Of a stretch of DNA of 64,000 bases, positions 1 to 7,911 are shown piece by piece. Position numbers and translations under genes: made by a program. Within the stretch, counting starts at the first letter, position 1; each line of letters opens with the position of its first letter. Where the stretch lies: the NCBI RefSeq assembly GCF_014196055.1, contig NZ_JACICY010000010.1, forward strand, positions 29,851 to 93,850. The letters are read 5' to 3'. Origin of the DNA: Novosphingobium hassiacum (lineage in GTDB: Bacteria; Pseudomonadota; Alphaproteobacteria; Sphingomonadales; Sphingomonadaceae). A model generated the notes under the pieces. It saw nothing but the letters and a program-made list of their open reading frames with translations, was not told where the DNA came from and did not search any database.

Positions 1-1
1 G

Positions 2-397
2 ATCATCGACGGCTACCTGTATTTCTGCGACCGGGCCAAGGACTACCTGCGCTCGCGTGGCGAAAACATCTCAAGCTTCGAGGTGGAGAGCTCCTTCCTC
101 TCGCATCATGCCATTGCCGAAGTCGCGGTGCATGCCGTGGGCGAGCAGTCCACCGAAGATGAGCTCAAGGTGACTGCCGTGCTGCGCGAAGGTGCGCAGC
201 TGACGGAGCACGAACTGTGCCTCTGGTCACTCGAGAACCTGCCGCACTTCGCGGTGCCGCGCTACATCGAGTTCCGCGACGCCCTTCCGAAGAACCCCAC
301 TGGCCGCGTGCTCAAGTACCAACTGCGCGATGAAGGCTGCACCCCGACATCATGGGATAGAGAGGCAGCGGGTATTTCTGTCCGCCGCCGCAAGTGA
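2..397 (+). CDS. Acyl-CoA ligase, CaiC-like (C-terminal fragment)
   Basis: This is the 3' end of an AMP-forming acyl-CoA synthetase whose start lies before the window. The visible 131 residues are the mobile C-terminal domain of the ANL superfamily. It opens with the hinge DRAKDYLRSRGENIS, where CaiC-type (crotonobetaine/carnitine) ligases carry DR..K..IRR.GENIS, and continues with EVAVHAVG and VPRYIEFRDALPKNPTGR. At the position of the usual catalytic lysine (TGK) it reads TGRVLK, so the adenylation lysine may be replaced by Arg or shifted to the next Lys. It would activate a carboxylic acid as its CoA thioester in the cytoplasm. The next gene starts 30 bp downstream on the same strand, so it probably ends an operon segment. 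Family confidence is good; substrate unknown. Confidence 0.85.
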   Translation: MIDGYLYFCDRAKDYLRSRGENISSFEVESSFLSHHAIAEVAVHAVGEQSTEDELKVTAVLREGAQLTEHELCLWSLENLPHFAVPRYIEFRDALPKNPTGRVLKYQLRDEGCTPTSWDREAAGISVRRRK

Positions 398-426
398 CCC
401 AATTCATATTGATAAAGGAAACTACC

Positions 427-1416
427 ATGCGTGCGTGGATGATTGAAGAACAGAGCGGCGTCAGTTCGCTGAAGCAGGTCGAGGTCGACAAGCCCGTTGC
501 AAGCGGCACCGAAATTCTCGTCAAGATGACGGCACCGGGCGTGATCCCGTTCGACGTCGCGATCGTCAACGACCAGAACGAGGCGAACTTCCCTCCTTGC
601 TCACTGCCACTTATTCCGGGAAACCAGGGCGCCGGCATCGTCGAGGATGCAGGGACTTGCAATCGCCTCAAGGTTGGCGATCGGGTCATGTTCGGCGCGT
701 TCCCTTATGGGTTTATGCGCGCAGGCAGCTGGGCAGAATACTGCACGGTCGAGCAGGACCACGCATGGAAGATCCCGGATTCGGTGAGCGACGGAGCTGC
801 CGCGCAGGCGTCGGTCGCCTATCCCACCGCCTATCGCGCGCTGATGGAAGCAGGCTTTGCCGCAGGAAAGACCGTACTGGTGCCCGGTATCGGCGGTTCG
901 GTCGGCAATGCCGGCTATCAACTCGCTCGCGCGCTGGGTGCTGCCAACGTTATCAGCACCACCAGTTCCTCTGCAAAGGCAGAGCAGGCCCGCGCTGCCG
1001 GGTTCGAAAACGTGATCGATCTGTCCAAGCAATCAATGGCCGAAGGCGTTCATGCCATGAACAACGGCGAGGGCGTTGACATTGTCATCGATTCACTCGG
1101 CGGCCAGATCCTTGCCGAGACGGCCAAGTGCATCAAGCGCTACAGCAAGATCATCTGCCTAGGGTTTGCTGCCGGGCGCGACAGCACGATCACACTGGCC
1201 GATCTGATCCTCTATCGCGGAAGCATTCAGGGTTATGGCGTCTACACGTGCACACCCGAGGAATGGGCCGACGCGTGGACGGTGTTCACCACGCTGGCTG
1301 ACGAAGGCAAGATCAAGCCGCTGTTCGATCGCAGCTTCCCCTTCGATCAGGCACCAGAGGCGCTCGAATACATGGCCCACGCCCGGCCGTTTGGCGGCGT
1401 CGCGTTGAACTTCTGA
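427..1416 (+). CDS. MDR-family quinone oxidoreductase / alcohol dehydrogenase-like
   Basis: A 329-residue medium-chain dehydrogenase/reductase with an N-terminal GroES-like domain (about 1-120) and a Rossmann domain containing VLVPGIGGSVGNAGYQLA (about 155-175). The zinc ligands of classical alcohol dehydrogenases and the Cys-rich structural zinc loop are not visible, which points to the zinc-free quinone oxidoreductase or enoyl reductase branch using NADPH. The ATG at 427 is preferred over a GTG at 394 because AAAGGA lies 5-10 bases upstream and the protein begins in the typical MRAWMIEE manner. It follows the ligase fragment by 30 bp and precedes an NTF2-like gene by 49 bp. It may reduce an unsaturated ketone or quinone intermediate; the substrate cannot be told. 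Confidence 0.85.
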   Translation: MRAWMIEEQSGVSSLKQVEVDKPVASGTEILVKMTAPGVIPFDVAIVNDQNEANFPPCSLPLIPGNQGAGIVEDAGTCNRLKVGDRVMFGAFPYGFMRAGSWAEYCTVEQDHAWKIPDSVSDGAAAQASVAYPTAYRALMEAGFAAGKTVLVPGIGGSVGNAGYQLARALGAANVISTTSSSAKAEQARAAGFENVIDLSKQSMAEGVHAMNNGEGVDIVIDSLGGQILAETAKCIKRYSKIICLGFAAGRDSTITLADLILYRGSIQGYGVYTCTPEEWADAWTVFTTLADEGKIKPLFDRSFPFDQAPEALEYMAHARPFGGVALNF

Positions 1417-1465
1417 CGCAACAATCGAATCGCGCACAAACTGCGCCAAGTGGAGGAAATTCAAG

Positions 1466-1882
1466 ATGAGCGATCTCGCAACCAACAAGAAGCTTGCCCG
1501 CGAATATATCGAACGCATCGGCCGCGGCGAAGTCGATGCCGTGGTCGATATGTTCACTGACGACGGTGCCATCATCGTTGAAAGCAAGACCATGCTTCCG
1601 CCCGAAGTGCGCGGCAAAGAAGCGCTGCGCGGGCTCCTGACCGCACTGCCGCAGATGTTCCCCGAGACTGGCCTCAAGATCATCATCGGTGACATCACTG
1701 CCGAAGACAATCGCGTCTCAATCCGGGCACATTCCGATGCGGTTCACGCTTCTGGCAAAAAATACCAGAACCGCTATCACTTCCTGCTCTATTTCCAGGA
1801 CGGCAAGATCAGCAGCAGCCACGAATATCTCGACAGCCTGCATCTGACCGACGTCTTCTTCGACGGCGCACGTCCCGAATAA
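1466..1882 (+). CDS. NTF2-like / SnoaL-type protein (ketosteroid isomerase fold)
   Basis: A 138-residue cone-shaped alpha+beta protein of the SnoaL/NTF2-like superfamily. It has the N-terminal helical pair with YIERIGRGEVDAVVDMFTDDG, the mid-region RGKEALRGLLTALP and the C-terminal strand motif YHFLLYFQDGKI followed by EYLDSL. Members include ketosteroid isomerases, polyketide cyclases and epoxide hydrolases; the fold alone does not assign a reaction. A good ribosome site, GGAGGAAA, lies about 9 bases before the ATG. It closes the short plus-strand group that starts with the ligase and MDR genes and faces a convergent crotonase gene across a strong hairpin. Role in this pathway (isomerisation or hydration) is inference. 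Confidence 0.8.
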   Translation: MSDLATNKKLAREYIERIGRGEVDAVVDMFTDDGAIIVESKTMLPPEVRGKEALRGLLTALPQMFPETGLKIIIGDITAEDNRVSIRAHSDAVHASGKKYQNRYHFLLYFQDGKISSSHEYLDSLHLTDVFFDGARPE

Positions 1883-1893
1883 GCTACCTGGCT

Positions 1894-1924
1894 GGCGGTG
1901 CTCCGGGCAATCCGGCGCACCGCC
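1894..1924. terminator. Hairpin between convergent genes
   Basis: An 8-bp stem (GGCGGTGC at 1894-1901 with GCACCGCC at 1917-1924) encloses an inner CCGG/CCGG stem and a 5-base loop. It sits between the ends of two convergent genes (1882 and 1946). There is no clear T-tract on either strand, so terminator function is inferred from position and symmetry. Confidence 0.55.
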
Positions 1925-1945
1925 TTAGCCAATTGAATTTTGGCG

Positions 1946-2758
1946 TTACCGGCCCTTGAAATCAGGTACCCGTCGGTCGGTGAAAGCGGCAGTTGCTTCC
2001 TTGTAATCGTCTGTCATCGACGCCAGAATCTGGGTGCGGTTCTCAAGCTCAAGAGCAGCACCAAAGCTCGGCGCATGCAAATTTTCCCAGAAAATCCGCT
2101 TCGTATGTTTGGTTGCAAAGGGACTGTTTGCAAGAATCTGCCTAGCCAGAGCTTCGGCGTCGTTCATCAGGGTATCACCGTCTGACAACGAGACGACCAA
2201 GCCGATTGCCAACGCTTCCTCAGCCAGCACGGGCCTGCCGGTAATCAGGATTTCGAAGGCCCGCGAAGCGCCAATCAGTCGCGGCAGCATATAGCTCATG
2301 CCGGTTTCGCCTGCCGTCAGCCCAAGCCGTACGGCAGCGTTCAGAAACTTGGCAGAGCGCGACGCCAAGCGCATGTCGGCCGCCAGCGCAAGCGCCATCC
2401 CGGCTCCGGCGCAGGGACCGTTCACCGCCGCGATCACAACCTGCGGCATGGCGCGAATGCGCGCTACCATGCCCGCAAACTGTTCCTGCCAGAACATGCG
2501 CTCCACCAGCCCAGAAGGCGCAGTGCGATTGCGCGCGTCAGCAGCCGCAACATCCTGGCCCGAGCAAAAACCACGCCCGGTGCCGGTCAGAATAACCGCG
2601 CGCACTTCGTCGCGCGCGGCTATCGAATCCAACGTATCGTTAAGCGCCATGACCGTCTCTCGGGTCAGCGCATTCAGTCGATCAGGCCGATTGAGGCGAA
2701 CGACGACGATCTGGGGCGTCAGGTCCTGGACGACGAGGTCTGTCTCGATATCTGCCAC
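1946..2758 (-). CDS. Enoyl-CoA hydratase/isomerase family protein
   Basis: A 270-residue crotonase. The oxyanion-hole segments FCSGQDV and GPCAGAGM are present. At the first catalytic position (rat Glu144) the sequence reads LNAAVRLG, so that Glu is Ala, while the second (Glu164) is kept in AFEILITG. A lone Glu is seen in enoyl-CoA isomerases and PaaG-like proteins, so isomerisation is at least as likely as hydration. The GTG start is chosen because it follows the upstream ACAD stop by three bases, consistent with translational coupling, and gives MADIETDLVV. It is the last gene of the long minus-strand operon that begins at 12754. Specific substrate is unknown. Confidence 0.88.
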   Translation of the reverse strand: MADIETDLVVQDLTPQIVVVRLNRPDRLNALTRETVMALNDTLDSIAARDEVRAVILTGTGRGFCSGQDVAAADARNRTAPSGLVERMFWQEQFAGMVARIRAMPQVVIAAVNGPCAGAGMALALAADMRLASRSAKFLNAAVRLGLTAGETGMSYMLPRLIGASRAFEILITGRPVLAEEALAIGLVVSLSDGDTLMNDAEALARQILANSPFATKHTKRIFWENLHAPSFGAALELENRTQILASMTDDYKEATAAFTDRRVPDFKGR

Positions 2759-2761
2759 CGC

Positions 2762-3823
2762 TCAGGGCTGCGCAGCCAGCGCCTGCCGACAGACGTCCGC
2801 AGCCACACGGTCACGAAGCTGATCGGGTGAACCGCCGAGAATTTGGTTCGTCAGAGCGCGCTTCAGGAACAGGTGCGAATTGTATTCCCACGTGAACCCG
2901 ACGCCACCAAACAGCTGAACGCAATCTTCAGCCATGGCGGCATAGGCCTCGCAGGCCAGCAACCGCGATTGGGTTGCCAGCGCCGACCAGTCCCTCGTCC
3001 TTTGCGCAAACATCGCACTTGCGTGAACCGCCAGCGAACGCGCCAGCTCGATTGCAACCTTGTGATCTGCGGCGCGATGCTTGAGCGCTTGGAATGAGGC
3101 GATCGGACGCCCGAACTGCTGACGACCCAGCATGTACTCGACCGTCTCGGCAAGGCATTGCGCGGCACCGCCAACGCTGTCCCACGCCAGAGCGAGTTCG
3201 CTGTGCGCCAGCAGAACGGCCGCAGCCTCTGCCGTCTCGAGGCGAATGACTGCTTCGGAAACACCCTGACAGTCTACTGCACCCCATGACCTGCCAAGGT
3301 CCCAGGTGCTCACTTCCGTAACCGTCAGGCCTGCTGACTCGCGGGCAACAAGGACAGGTGTTGCGCCTTGGCCAGCAAAGAGAAAGTGCGTCGCTCCCGG
3401 CGCGCCAGCCACCATGGGCAGCTTGGCATTTGCCATCGTCTGACCAGCCTCGAGCCAGACCACCGCTATGCGCAAACTCTGCTCGACGATTGCAGCGGTG
3501 ACTTCTTCGGCGGCACTCGTGCCTTCGGCCTGAAGCGCATCGATTGCTGCCATGGTGCCCGAAAGCCAGACCGGAGCCAGACTACGTCCGAGCTCCTCGT
3601 AGATAGGCGCCAGCACGTCGAAACGCTGACCGAGACCGCCTTGCCCCTCAGGCGCGGTGAGCTGATACCAGCCCAATTCGCTGACTTCCGCCTCTAGCGC
3701 GAGGGCTGGCTCTGCCCGACCTTCCCAGCCGGCACGCCGATCGACCTTGTCGGCCAGCAGGCGAACTGCAACGTCGCGCAGCTCTTCCGGGTCGATGCGC
3801 ATTTCGTCAATGGTCGAAGTCAT
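2762..3823 (-). CDS. Acyl-CoA dehydrogenase, small/partner subunit
   Basis: A 353-residue acyl-CoA dehydrogenase, shorter than the usual 380-400. The N-terminal helical domain has YEELGRSLAPVWLS and the C-terminal domain has the family signature QLFGGVGFTWEYNSHLFLKR. The middle beta domain is divergent: the flavin/substrate motif TEPGAGSD seen in the adjacent ACAD is missing and the region reads LEAGQTMANAK. This is the pattern of non-catalytic partners in heterotetrameric steroid-type ACADs (for example ChsE4-ChsE5 of Mycobacterium). Its ATG overlaps the stop of the upstream ACAD by 4 bp, the arrangement expected of obligate partners. Together they would oxidise a bulky acyl-CoA and pass electrons to ETF. 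Heteromer formation is inference. Confidence 0.88.
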   Translation of the reverse strand: MTSTIDEMRIDPEELRDVAVRLLADKVDRRAGWEGRAEPALALEAEVSELGWYQLTAPEGQGGLGQRFDVLAPIYEELGRSLAPVWLSGTMAAIDALQAEGTSAAEEVTAAIVEQSLRIAVVWLEAGQTMANAKLPMVAGAPGATHFLFAGQGATPVLVARESAGLTVTEVSTWDLGRSWGAVDCQGVSEAVIRLETAEAAAVLLAHSELALAWDSVGGAAQCLAETVEYMLGRQQFGRPIASFQALKHRAADHKVAIELARSLAVHASAMFAQRTRDWSALATQSRLLACEAYAAMAEDCVQLFGGVGFTWEYNSHLFLKRALTNQILGGSPDQLRDRVAADVCRQALAAQP

Positions 3824-5010
3824 CCCAGCTTCTCCCGCGGCATGTTGAGGACTCTTTCGGCTACGATGTTGCGTTGGATCTCGTTGCTGCCACCGGCAAT
3901 GTTGTATTGGTAGCTGTTCAGGAAATCGAACATCCAGTTGCCGGTTTCGTAGCCCGCGCCCAGTACATACCGGGTATCGCGCATGGCTGCATAACCCTTT
4001 AACCGAAGGCCAAGCGCAGTGAAATCGCGCGACAGGCGCGAATAGGCGAGCTTGAGGATGGACGCGTCACCGACAGCCTCCCGGCCTGCGATACGATTGG
4101 CCATCAGCGTGGCGAGCATCGCCCGCATTGCCTCGATCCGCGCCGAGATATCGACGATCGTACGTGCCACCGATGTATCGAGCATCGCGGTGTCGCCCGT
4201 TCCGCCCGTTGCAGCCAGCACCAGCCGCCACAGGGACAAGGCCATCCGTTCGGTCAGTTCCACCAGCGTCAGACCGCGTTCGGACGAGAGTGTGACTTGC
4301 GCCACCTTCCAGCCTTCGTTCTCCTTGCCGACAAGGTTTTCGACCGGGATCTCTACCTCATCGAGGAAAATCTCGGCAAACTCCTCATCCCCGGTGATCT
4401 GCTTGATCGGCCGAACGTCGACTCCCTTGGACTTCATGTCCATCAGCAGGAAAGTGATCCCGGCCTGCTTGGGACCACTGCTGTCGGTACGGACAAGCAA
4501 GAGGCACTGGTCGGCAAAGTGGCCAAGAGTAGACCAGATTTTCTGTCCTGAAACGATGTAGCGATCACCCTTGCGCTCTGCACGCGTGCGCAGGGCAGCA
4601 AGGTCCGAACCAGCACCAGGCTCGGAGAAGCCCTGACACCAGATCTCACCTTTAAGAATTGCCGGCAGATGGCGCGCGCGCTGGGCTTCGGTGCCACATT
4701 CCACCAGCGTCATGGCCGCGTGGTAGAGCGAGACGAAGAACAAACTCATCCGCGGCGCACCGCCCCGTGCCAGCTCTTCGAACATCGCGATCTGTTCGTT
4801 CAGCGAACGCCCGCCACCATGCCACTCACTGGGCCAGTGCGGCGTGGCATATCCCGCCTCGACCAGCTTGGCGAACCATTCGCGCTGCATGGCAAGGAAA
4901 CTTGCAGTGTCATCGCCTGTTTGCCGCTCCCGCCAGTCCTGTGGGAGATTTTGCGCAAGCCAGCTGCGGACTTCGGTCCGCAACTGCGCCACGGCGTCCT
5001 GATCGCTCAT
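3820..5010 (-). CDS. Acyl-CoA dehydrogenase, catalytic-type subunit
   Basis: A 396-residue acyl-CoA dehydrogenase with all three domains. It has FSEPGAGSDLAALRT (about 125-140) for flavin and substrate binding, SGQKIWSTLGHFAD, and the C-terminal YNIAGGSNEIQRNIVAERVL that contacts FAD across the dimer. The ATG at 5010 gives the typical MSDQDAVAQLRTEV start; an in-frame extension to 5289 would run through the upstream crotonase gene and is rejected. The gene starts 20 bp after that crotonase and overlaps the downstream small ACAD by 4 bp (ATGA). It probably supplies the FAD-binding half of an alpha2beta2 enzyme. Electrons would go to EtfBA, whose genes start at 63069. Confidence 0.92.
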   Translation of the reverse strand: MSDQDAVAQLRTEVRSWLAQNLPQDWRERQTGDDTASFLAMQREWFAKLVEAGYATPHWPSEWHGGGRSLNEQIAMFEELARGGAPRMSLFFVSLYHAAMTLVECGTEAQRARHLPAILKGEIWCQGFSEPGAGSDLAALRTRAERKGDRYIVSGQKIWSTLGHFADQCLLLVRTDSSGPKQAGITFLLMDMKSKGVDVRPIKQITGDEEFAEIFLDEVEIPVENLVGKENEGWKVAQVTLSSERGLTLVELTERMALSLWRLVLAATGGTGDTAMLDTSVARTIVDISARIEAMRAMLATLMANRIAGREAVGDASILKLAYSRLSRDFTALGLRLKGYAAMRDTRYVLGAGYETGNWMFDFLNSYQYNIAGGSNEIQRNIVAERVLNMPREKLG

Positions 5011-5030
5011 CGGTTCAACCTTGTCCTGGC

Positions 5031-5831
5031 CTAGTTTCCGGTAAACGTCGGAGCACGCTTTTCGAAGAAGGCATCGACTGCCTCGGCGTGGTCCTTGGTC
5101 GTATGGCACAATGCCTGCGCCGCGGCAGATGCCTCGAGGATCGTCGACAGACTGGCAAGGCGGCTTTCGCGGATCAGCCGCTTGGTCATCCTCACGGCGT
5201 GAGGCGGATTGGCAGCAATCTGCAAAGCTATGGCTCTGGCCTCGTCCATAAGGGAATCGACCGGAACCACCTTTGAAACAAGGCCACATGCCAACGCCTC
5301 AGCGGCGGTCAGCAACTGGCCGGTAAAAGCCATTTCACTGGCCTTCGACCAACCAACAACGCGCGGCAGAAGCCATGCGCCGCCATCGCCGGGCACAATG
5401 CCCATCTTCACGAAACTCTCGGCAAACTTCGCCTTTTCAGACGCTATGCGAATGTCGCACATGCATGCCAGATCGCAACCTGCACCAATTGCCGGACCGT
5501 TAACTGCCGCGATTACCGGAACTTCAATGCTCTCGAACAGGATGGGCAGGCGCTGGATGCCATTGCGGTAATTGCGCCGCGTTGTCGTGGGTGACGGATC
5601 GTTCAGACCCCCGCCAAGACGCATCGAGGCAATGTCGCCACCAGTGGAGAAAGCCGATCCAGCGCCGGTAATGACCACCACGCGGCAGTCAATGTCCCGG
5701 TCCGCCTTTTCAATGACAGCACACAGGGCATCGATCACTGCCGCGTTCGAGATAGGATTGCGTGCCTCAGGCAGGTTCAGCGTAAGCGTGAGGACCCCGT
5801 CTTGCAGATCCGAAAGAACGACTTCGCTCAT
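5031..5831 (-). CDS. Enoyl-CoA hydratase/isomerase family protein
   Basis: A 266-residue crotonase with the oxyanion-hole segments FSTGGDIASM and GPAIGAGCDLA. At the Glu144 position it reads FAESFVKMG, placing Phe there, while Glu164 is retained in SKASEMAFTG. The loop IVPGDGGAWLLPR is typical of the PaaG/isomerase-like subgroup. It would act on an enoyl-CoA made by the adjacent ACADs, as hydratase or double-bond isomerase; the missing first Glu favours isomerase or an unusual substrate. The ATG overlaps the stop of the upstream SDR by 4 bp, so the two are probably translationally coupled. It lies in the middle of the minus-strand beta-oxidation operon. Confidence 0.9.
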   Translation of the reverse strand: MSEVVLSDLQDGVLTLTLNLPEARNPISNAAVIDALCAVIEKADRDIDCRVVVITGAGSAFSTGGDIASMRLGGGLNDPSPTTTRRNYRNGIQRLPILFESIEVPVIAAVNGPAIGAGCDLACMCDIRIASEKAKFAESFVKMGIVPGDGGAWLLPRVVGWSKASEMAFTGQLLTAAEALACGLVSKVVPVDSLMDEARAIALQIAANPPHAVRMTKRLIRESRLASLSTILEASAAAQALCHTTKDHAEAVDAFFEKRAPTFTGN

Positions 5832-6589
5832 CGCGGTGGCATCCGGATAGCACCGTCGAGGCGGATCGTCTCACCGTTGAGCATCGGGTTCTCGATGATC
5901 TGCTGCGCAAGCAGCGCGAACTCGTCGGGACGGCCAAGCCGGCGCGGGTGCGGAACCGCAGCGGCCAGTGTTTCGCGAACTTCGGGCTTCACGCGCTGAA
6001 GGATCGGGGTGTCAAACGTACCCGGTGCGATCGTGCAAACGCGGACCTGATGGCTGGCAAGATCGCGCGCAGCAACGATGGTCATGCCCACGATGCCAGC
6101 CTTGGCAGAGGCATAAGGTATCTGGCCGATCTGCCCCTCAAACGCAGCGACCGAGGCGGTCAAGATGACCACGCCCCGCTCACCATCGATGTGCTCGGCC
6201 TTGGCCATGCGCGCTGCACCCAGGCGCAGCACGTTGAAGCTGCCCACCAGATTAAGGCGAACAACGCTTTCATAGATTTCCAGCGAGCCGGGGTTGCCGT
6301 CACGGTCAACTACGCGGATCGGCCCGCCGCGGCCGGCGCAATGCACGACAGCACGTAGTGTGCCCATCGCTTCAGCCGCATCGAACACTGCGTTCATCTG
6401 ATCGGTGTCGGTCACGTCAGCGCGTACGAACTTTGTGCCGCCGCCGATTTCTGCCGCCACATCGTCGCCATTCTCGGCAAGATCAGCGATGACAACCTTG
6501 GCCCCGCCAGCGACAAGGCGCTCTGCTGTTGCGCGGCCGAGACCCGATGCGCCACCGGTGACGACTGCGACAATACCCTTGATTTCCAT
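5828..6589 (-). CDS. SDR, 3-hydroxyacyl-CoA dehydrogenase type II (HSD10-like)
   Basis: A 253-residue short-chain dehydrogenase close in layout to HSD17B10/3-hydroxy-2-methylbutyryl-CoA dehydrogenase. It has the NAD motif TGGASGLGRATAERL, Asp after the second strand (VVIADLAENG, so NAD is preferred), the HCAG replacement of NNAG, the long insertion around VVDRDGNPGSLEIYE, catalytic Ser in LTASVAAFEGQIG and Tyr-Lys in PYASAKAG. The C-terminal FALLAQQIIENPMLNGETIRLDG is characteristic. It would oxidise a 3-hydroxyacyl-CoA to the 3-keto form for the thiolase encoded just upstream (13 bp away). The ATG at 6589 is chosen because it starts the Rossmann fold; a longer reading frame to 6685 would enter the thiolase gene. 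Confidence 0.92.
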   Translation of the reverse strand: MEIKGIVAVVTGGASGLGRATAERLVAGGAKVVIADLAENGDDVAAEIGGGTKFVRADVTDTDQMNAVFDAAEAMGTLRAVVHCAGRGGPIRVVDRDGNPGSLEIYESVVRLNLVGSFNVLRLGAARMAKAEHIDGERGVVILTASVAAFEGQIGQIPYASAKAGIVGMTIVAARDLASHQVRVCTIAPGTFDTPILQRVKPEVRETLAAAVPHPRRLGRPDEFALLAQQIIENPMLNGETIRLDGAIRMPPR

Positions 6590-6602
6590 CCTAGATCCCC
6601 AC

Positions 6603-7784
6603 TCAAATTCGTTCAATGATCGTCGCGTTGGCAAGGCCGCCCGCTTCACACATGGTCTGCAGGCCATACCGTCCGCCGGTTTCATGCAGGCCGTGGATCA
6701 TCGAGGACATCAGGCGCGTGCCCGACGCTCCGAGCGGGTGACCAAGCGCAATCGCACCGCCGCGCGGATTGAGGCGCGCCGGATCGGCCTTCATTTCACG
6801 CTGCCAGGCAAGTGGAACGGGCGCGAACGCTTCGTTCACTTCAATGTGATCGATCTGTTCGATCGAGAGGCCTGCCTTTTTGAGCACGCGCTGCGTGGCC
6901 GGGATTGGCGCCGTGAGCATAAGCAGCGGATCATCACCGATGACGTCGAAAGCGACGAATCGGGCAAGCGGCTTGAGACCGAGGCGATTGGCAGTGGCTT
7001 CGGACATGACGAGCGCCGCCGATGCACCATCGGTGATCTGCGAACTGTTGCCAGCAGTGACCGACCAGTTGATCTCTGGGAAACGCTGGCCGAGTTCATC
7101 GTTGTTAAATGACGTCTTGAGCTGGGCAAGGCCTTCAGCCGTCGTCGTAGCGCGGATGGTTTCGTCCTGGCTGACTACGGTGCCATCGGCAGTACGAATG
7201 GGGATGATCTCGCGGGCAAGATTGCCGGCAACGCGGGCGCTTTCGGCCAGCTGATGCGAGCGGGCGGAATACTCGTCCATTTCCTCGCGGGAGATACCCC
7301 AGCGCGCTGCGATCAGTTCAGCCGAAATGCCCTGCCCCACTTGGCCCGGAAAGCGCGCTTCAAAGGCCACACCATGCGGATCGGCCCCAATTCGCGCCAT
7401 ACCCATCGGCACGCGGCTCATTGATTCGATCCCACCGGCAAGCACGATATCGTACGCGCCTGCTGCGATGCCCTGAGCCGCGAAGTGCACGGCCTGCTGG
7501 CTCGATCCGCAACGACGTTCGACCATCGTGCAGGGAACGTGTACGGGATAGCCCGCCCCCAGCCACGCAGTGCGGCCTACAGGAACGGCCTGCTCGCCTG
7601 CCTGACTGACGCAGCCCATGATCAGATCATCGACGGTGCCAGGATCGAGGTTGTTACGCTCAACCAGTCCAACCAATACCTGCATCAGCAGATCGGCGGG
7701 ATGAAGCGAGGACAGCACACCGCCCATCTTTCCACGCCCCATAGGCGAGCGGGCGATATCGACGATAACGGGAACATTGGACAT
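6603..7784 (-). CDS. Thiolase (acetyl-CoA C-acyltransferase)
   Basis: A 393-residue class II thiolase. The nucleophilic Cys is in MVERRCGSSQQA (Cys92), with NEAFAPV, GGAIALGHPLGASGTRL (active-site His) and a C-terminal MCEAGGLANATI that carries the second Cys. All catalytic groups are present, so it should cleave 3-ketoacyl-CoA to acetyl-CoA or propionyl-CoA and a shortened acyl-CoA. Its lone true-thiolase status in the window, between an OYE-like reductase and an HSD10-like SDR, makes it the terminal step of the minus-strand operon's cycle. The ATG at 7784 has AAGGTAG upstream. FadA5/FadA6-type steroid thiolases are plausible relatives, but the substrate is inferred. Confidence 0.93.
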   Translation of the reverse strand: MSNVPVIVDIARSPMGRGKMGGVLSSLHPADLLMQVLVGLVERNNLDPGTVDDLIMGCVSQAGEQAVPVGRTAWLGAGYPVHVPCTMVERRCGSSQQAVHFAAQGIAAGAYDIVLAGGIESMSRVPMGMARIGADPHGVAFEARFPGQVGQGISAELIAARWGISREEMDEYSARSHQLAESARVAGNLAREIIPIRTADGTVVSQDETIRATTTAEGLAQLKTSFNNDELGQRFPEINWSVTAGNSSQITDGASAALVMSEATANRLGLKPLARFVAFDVIGDDPLLMLTAPIPATQRVLKKAGLSIEQIDHIEVNEAFAPVPLAWQREMKADPARLNPRGGAIALGHPLGASGTRLMSSMIHGLHETGGRYGLQTMCEAGGLANATIIERI

Positions 7785-7911
7785 CGGCTTCTACCTTAGA
7801 TCGCCCGACCCTTCAGCCGGATTAGCAATGTGAACGGTTTTCAGGGTGGGCATGCTCGCAATTGCGCGGTAGCGCCATCACGACGAGGTCCAGGAAAATC
7901 ACGATTGCAAC

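Noticed and set aside
5011..5289. N-terminal extension of the ACAD at 3820
   Set aside because: It would overlap the crotonase gene and adds no ACAD similarity; the ATG at 5010 gives the usual N-terminus.
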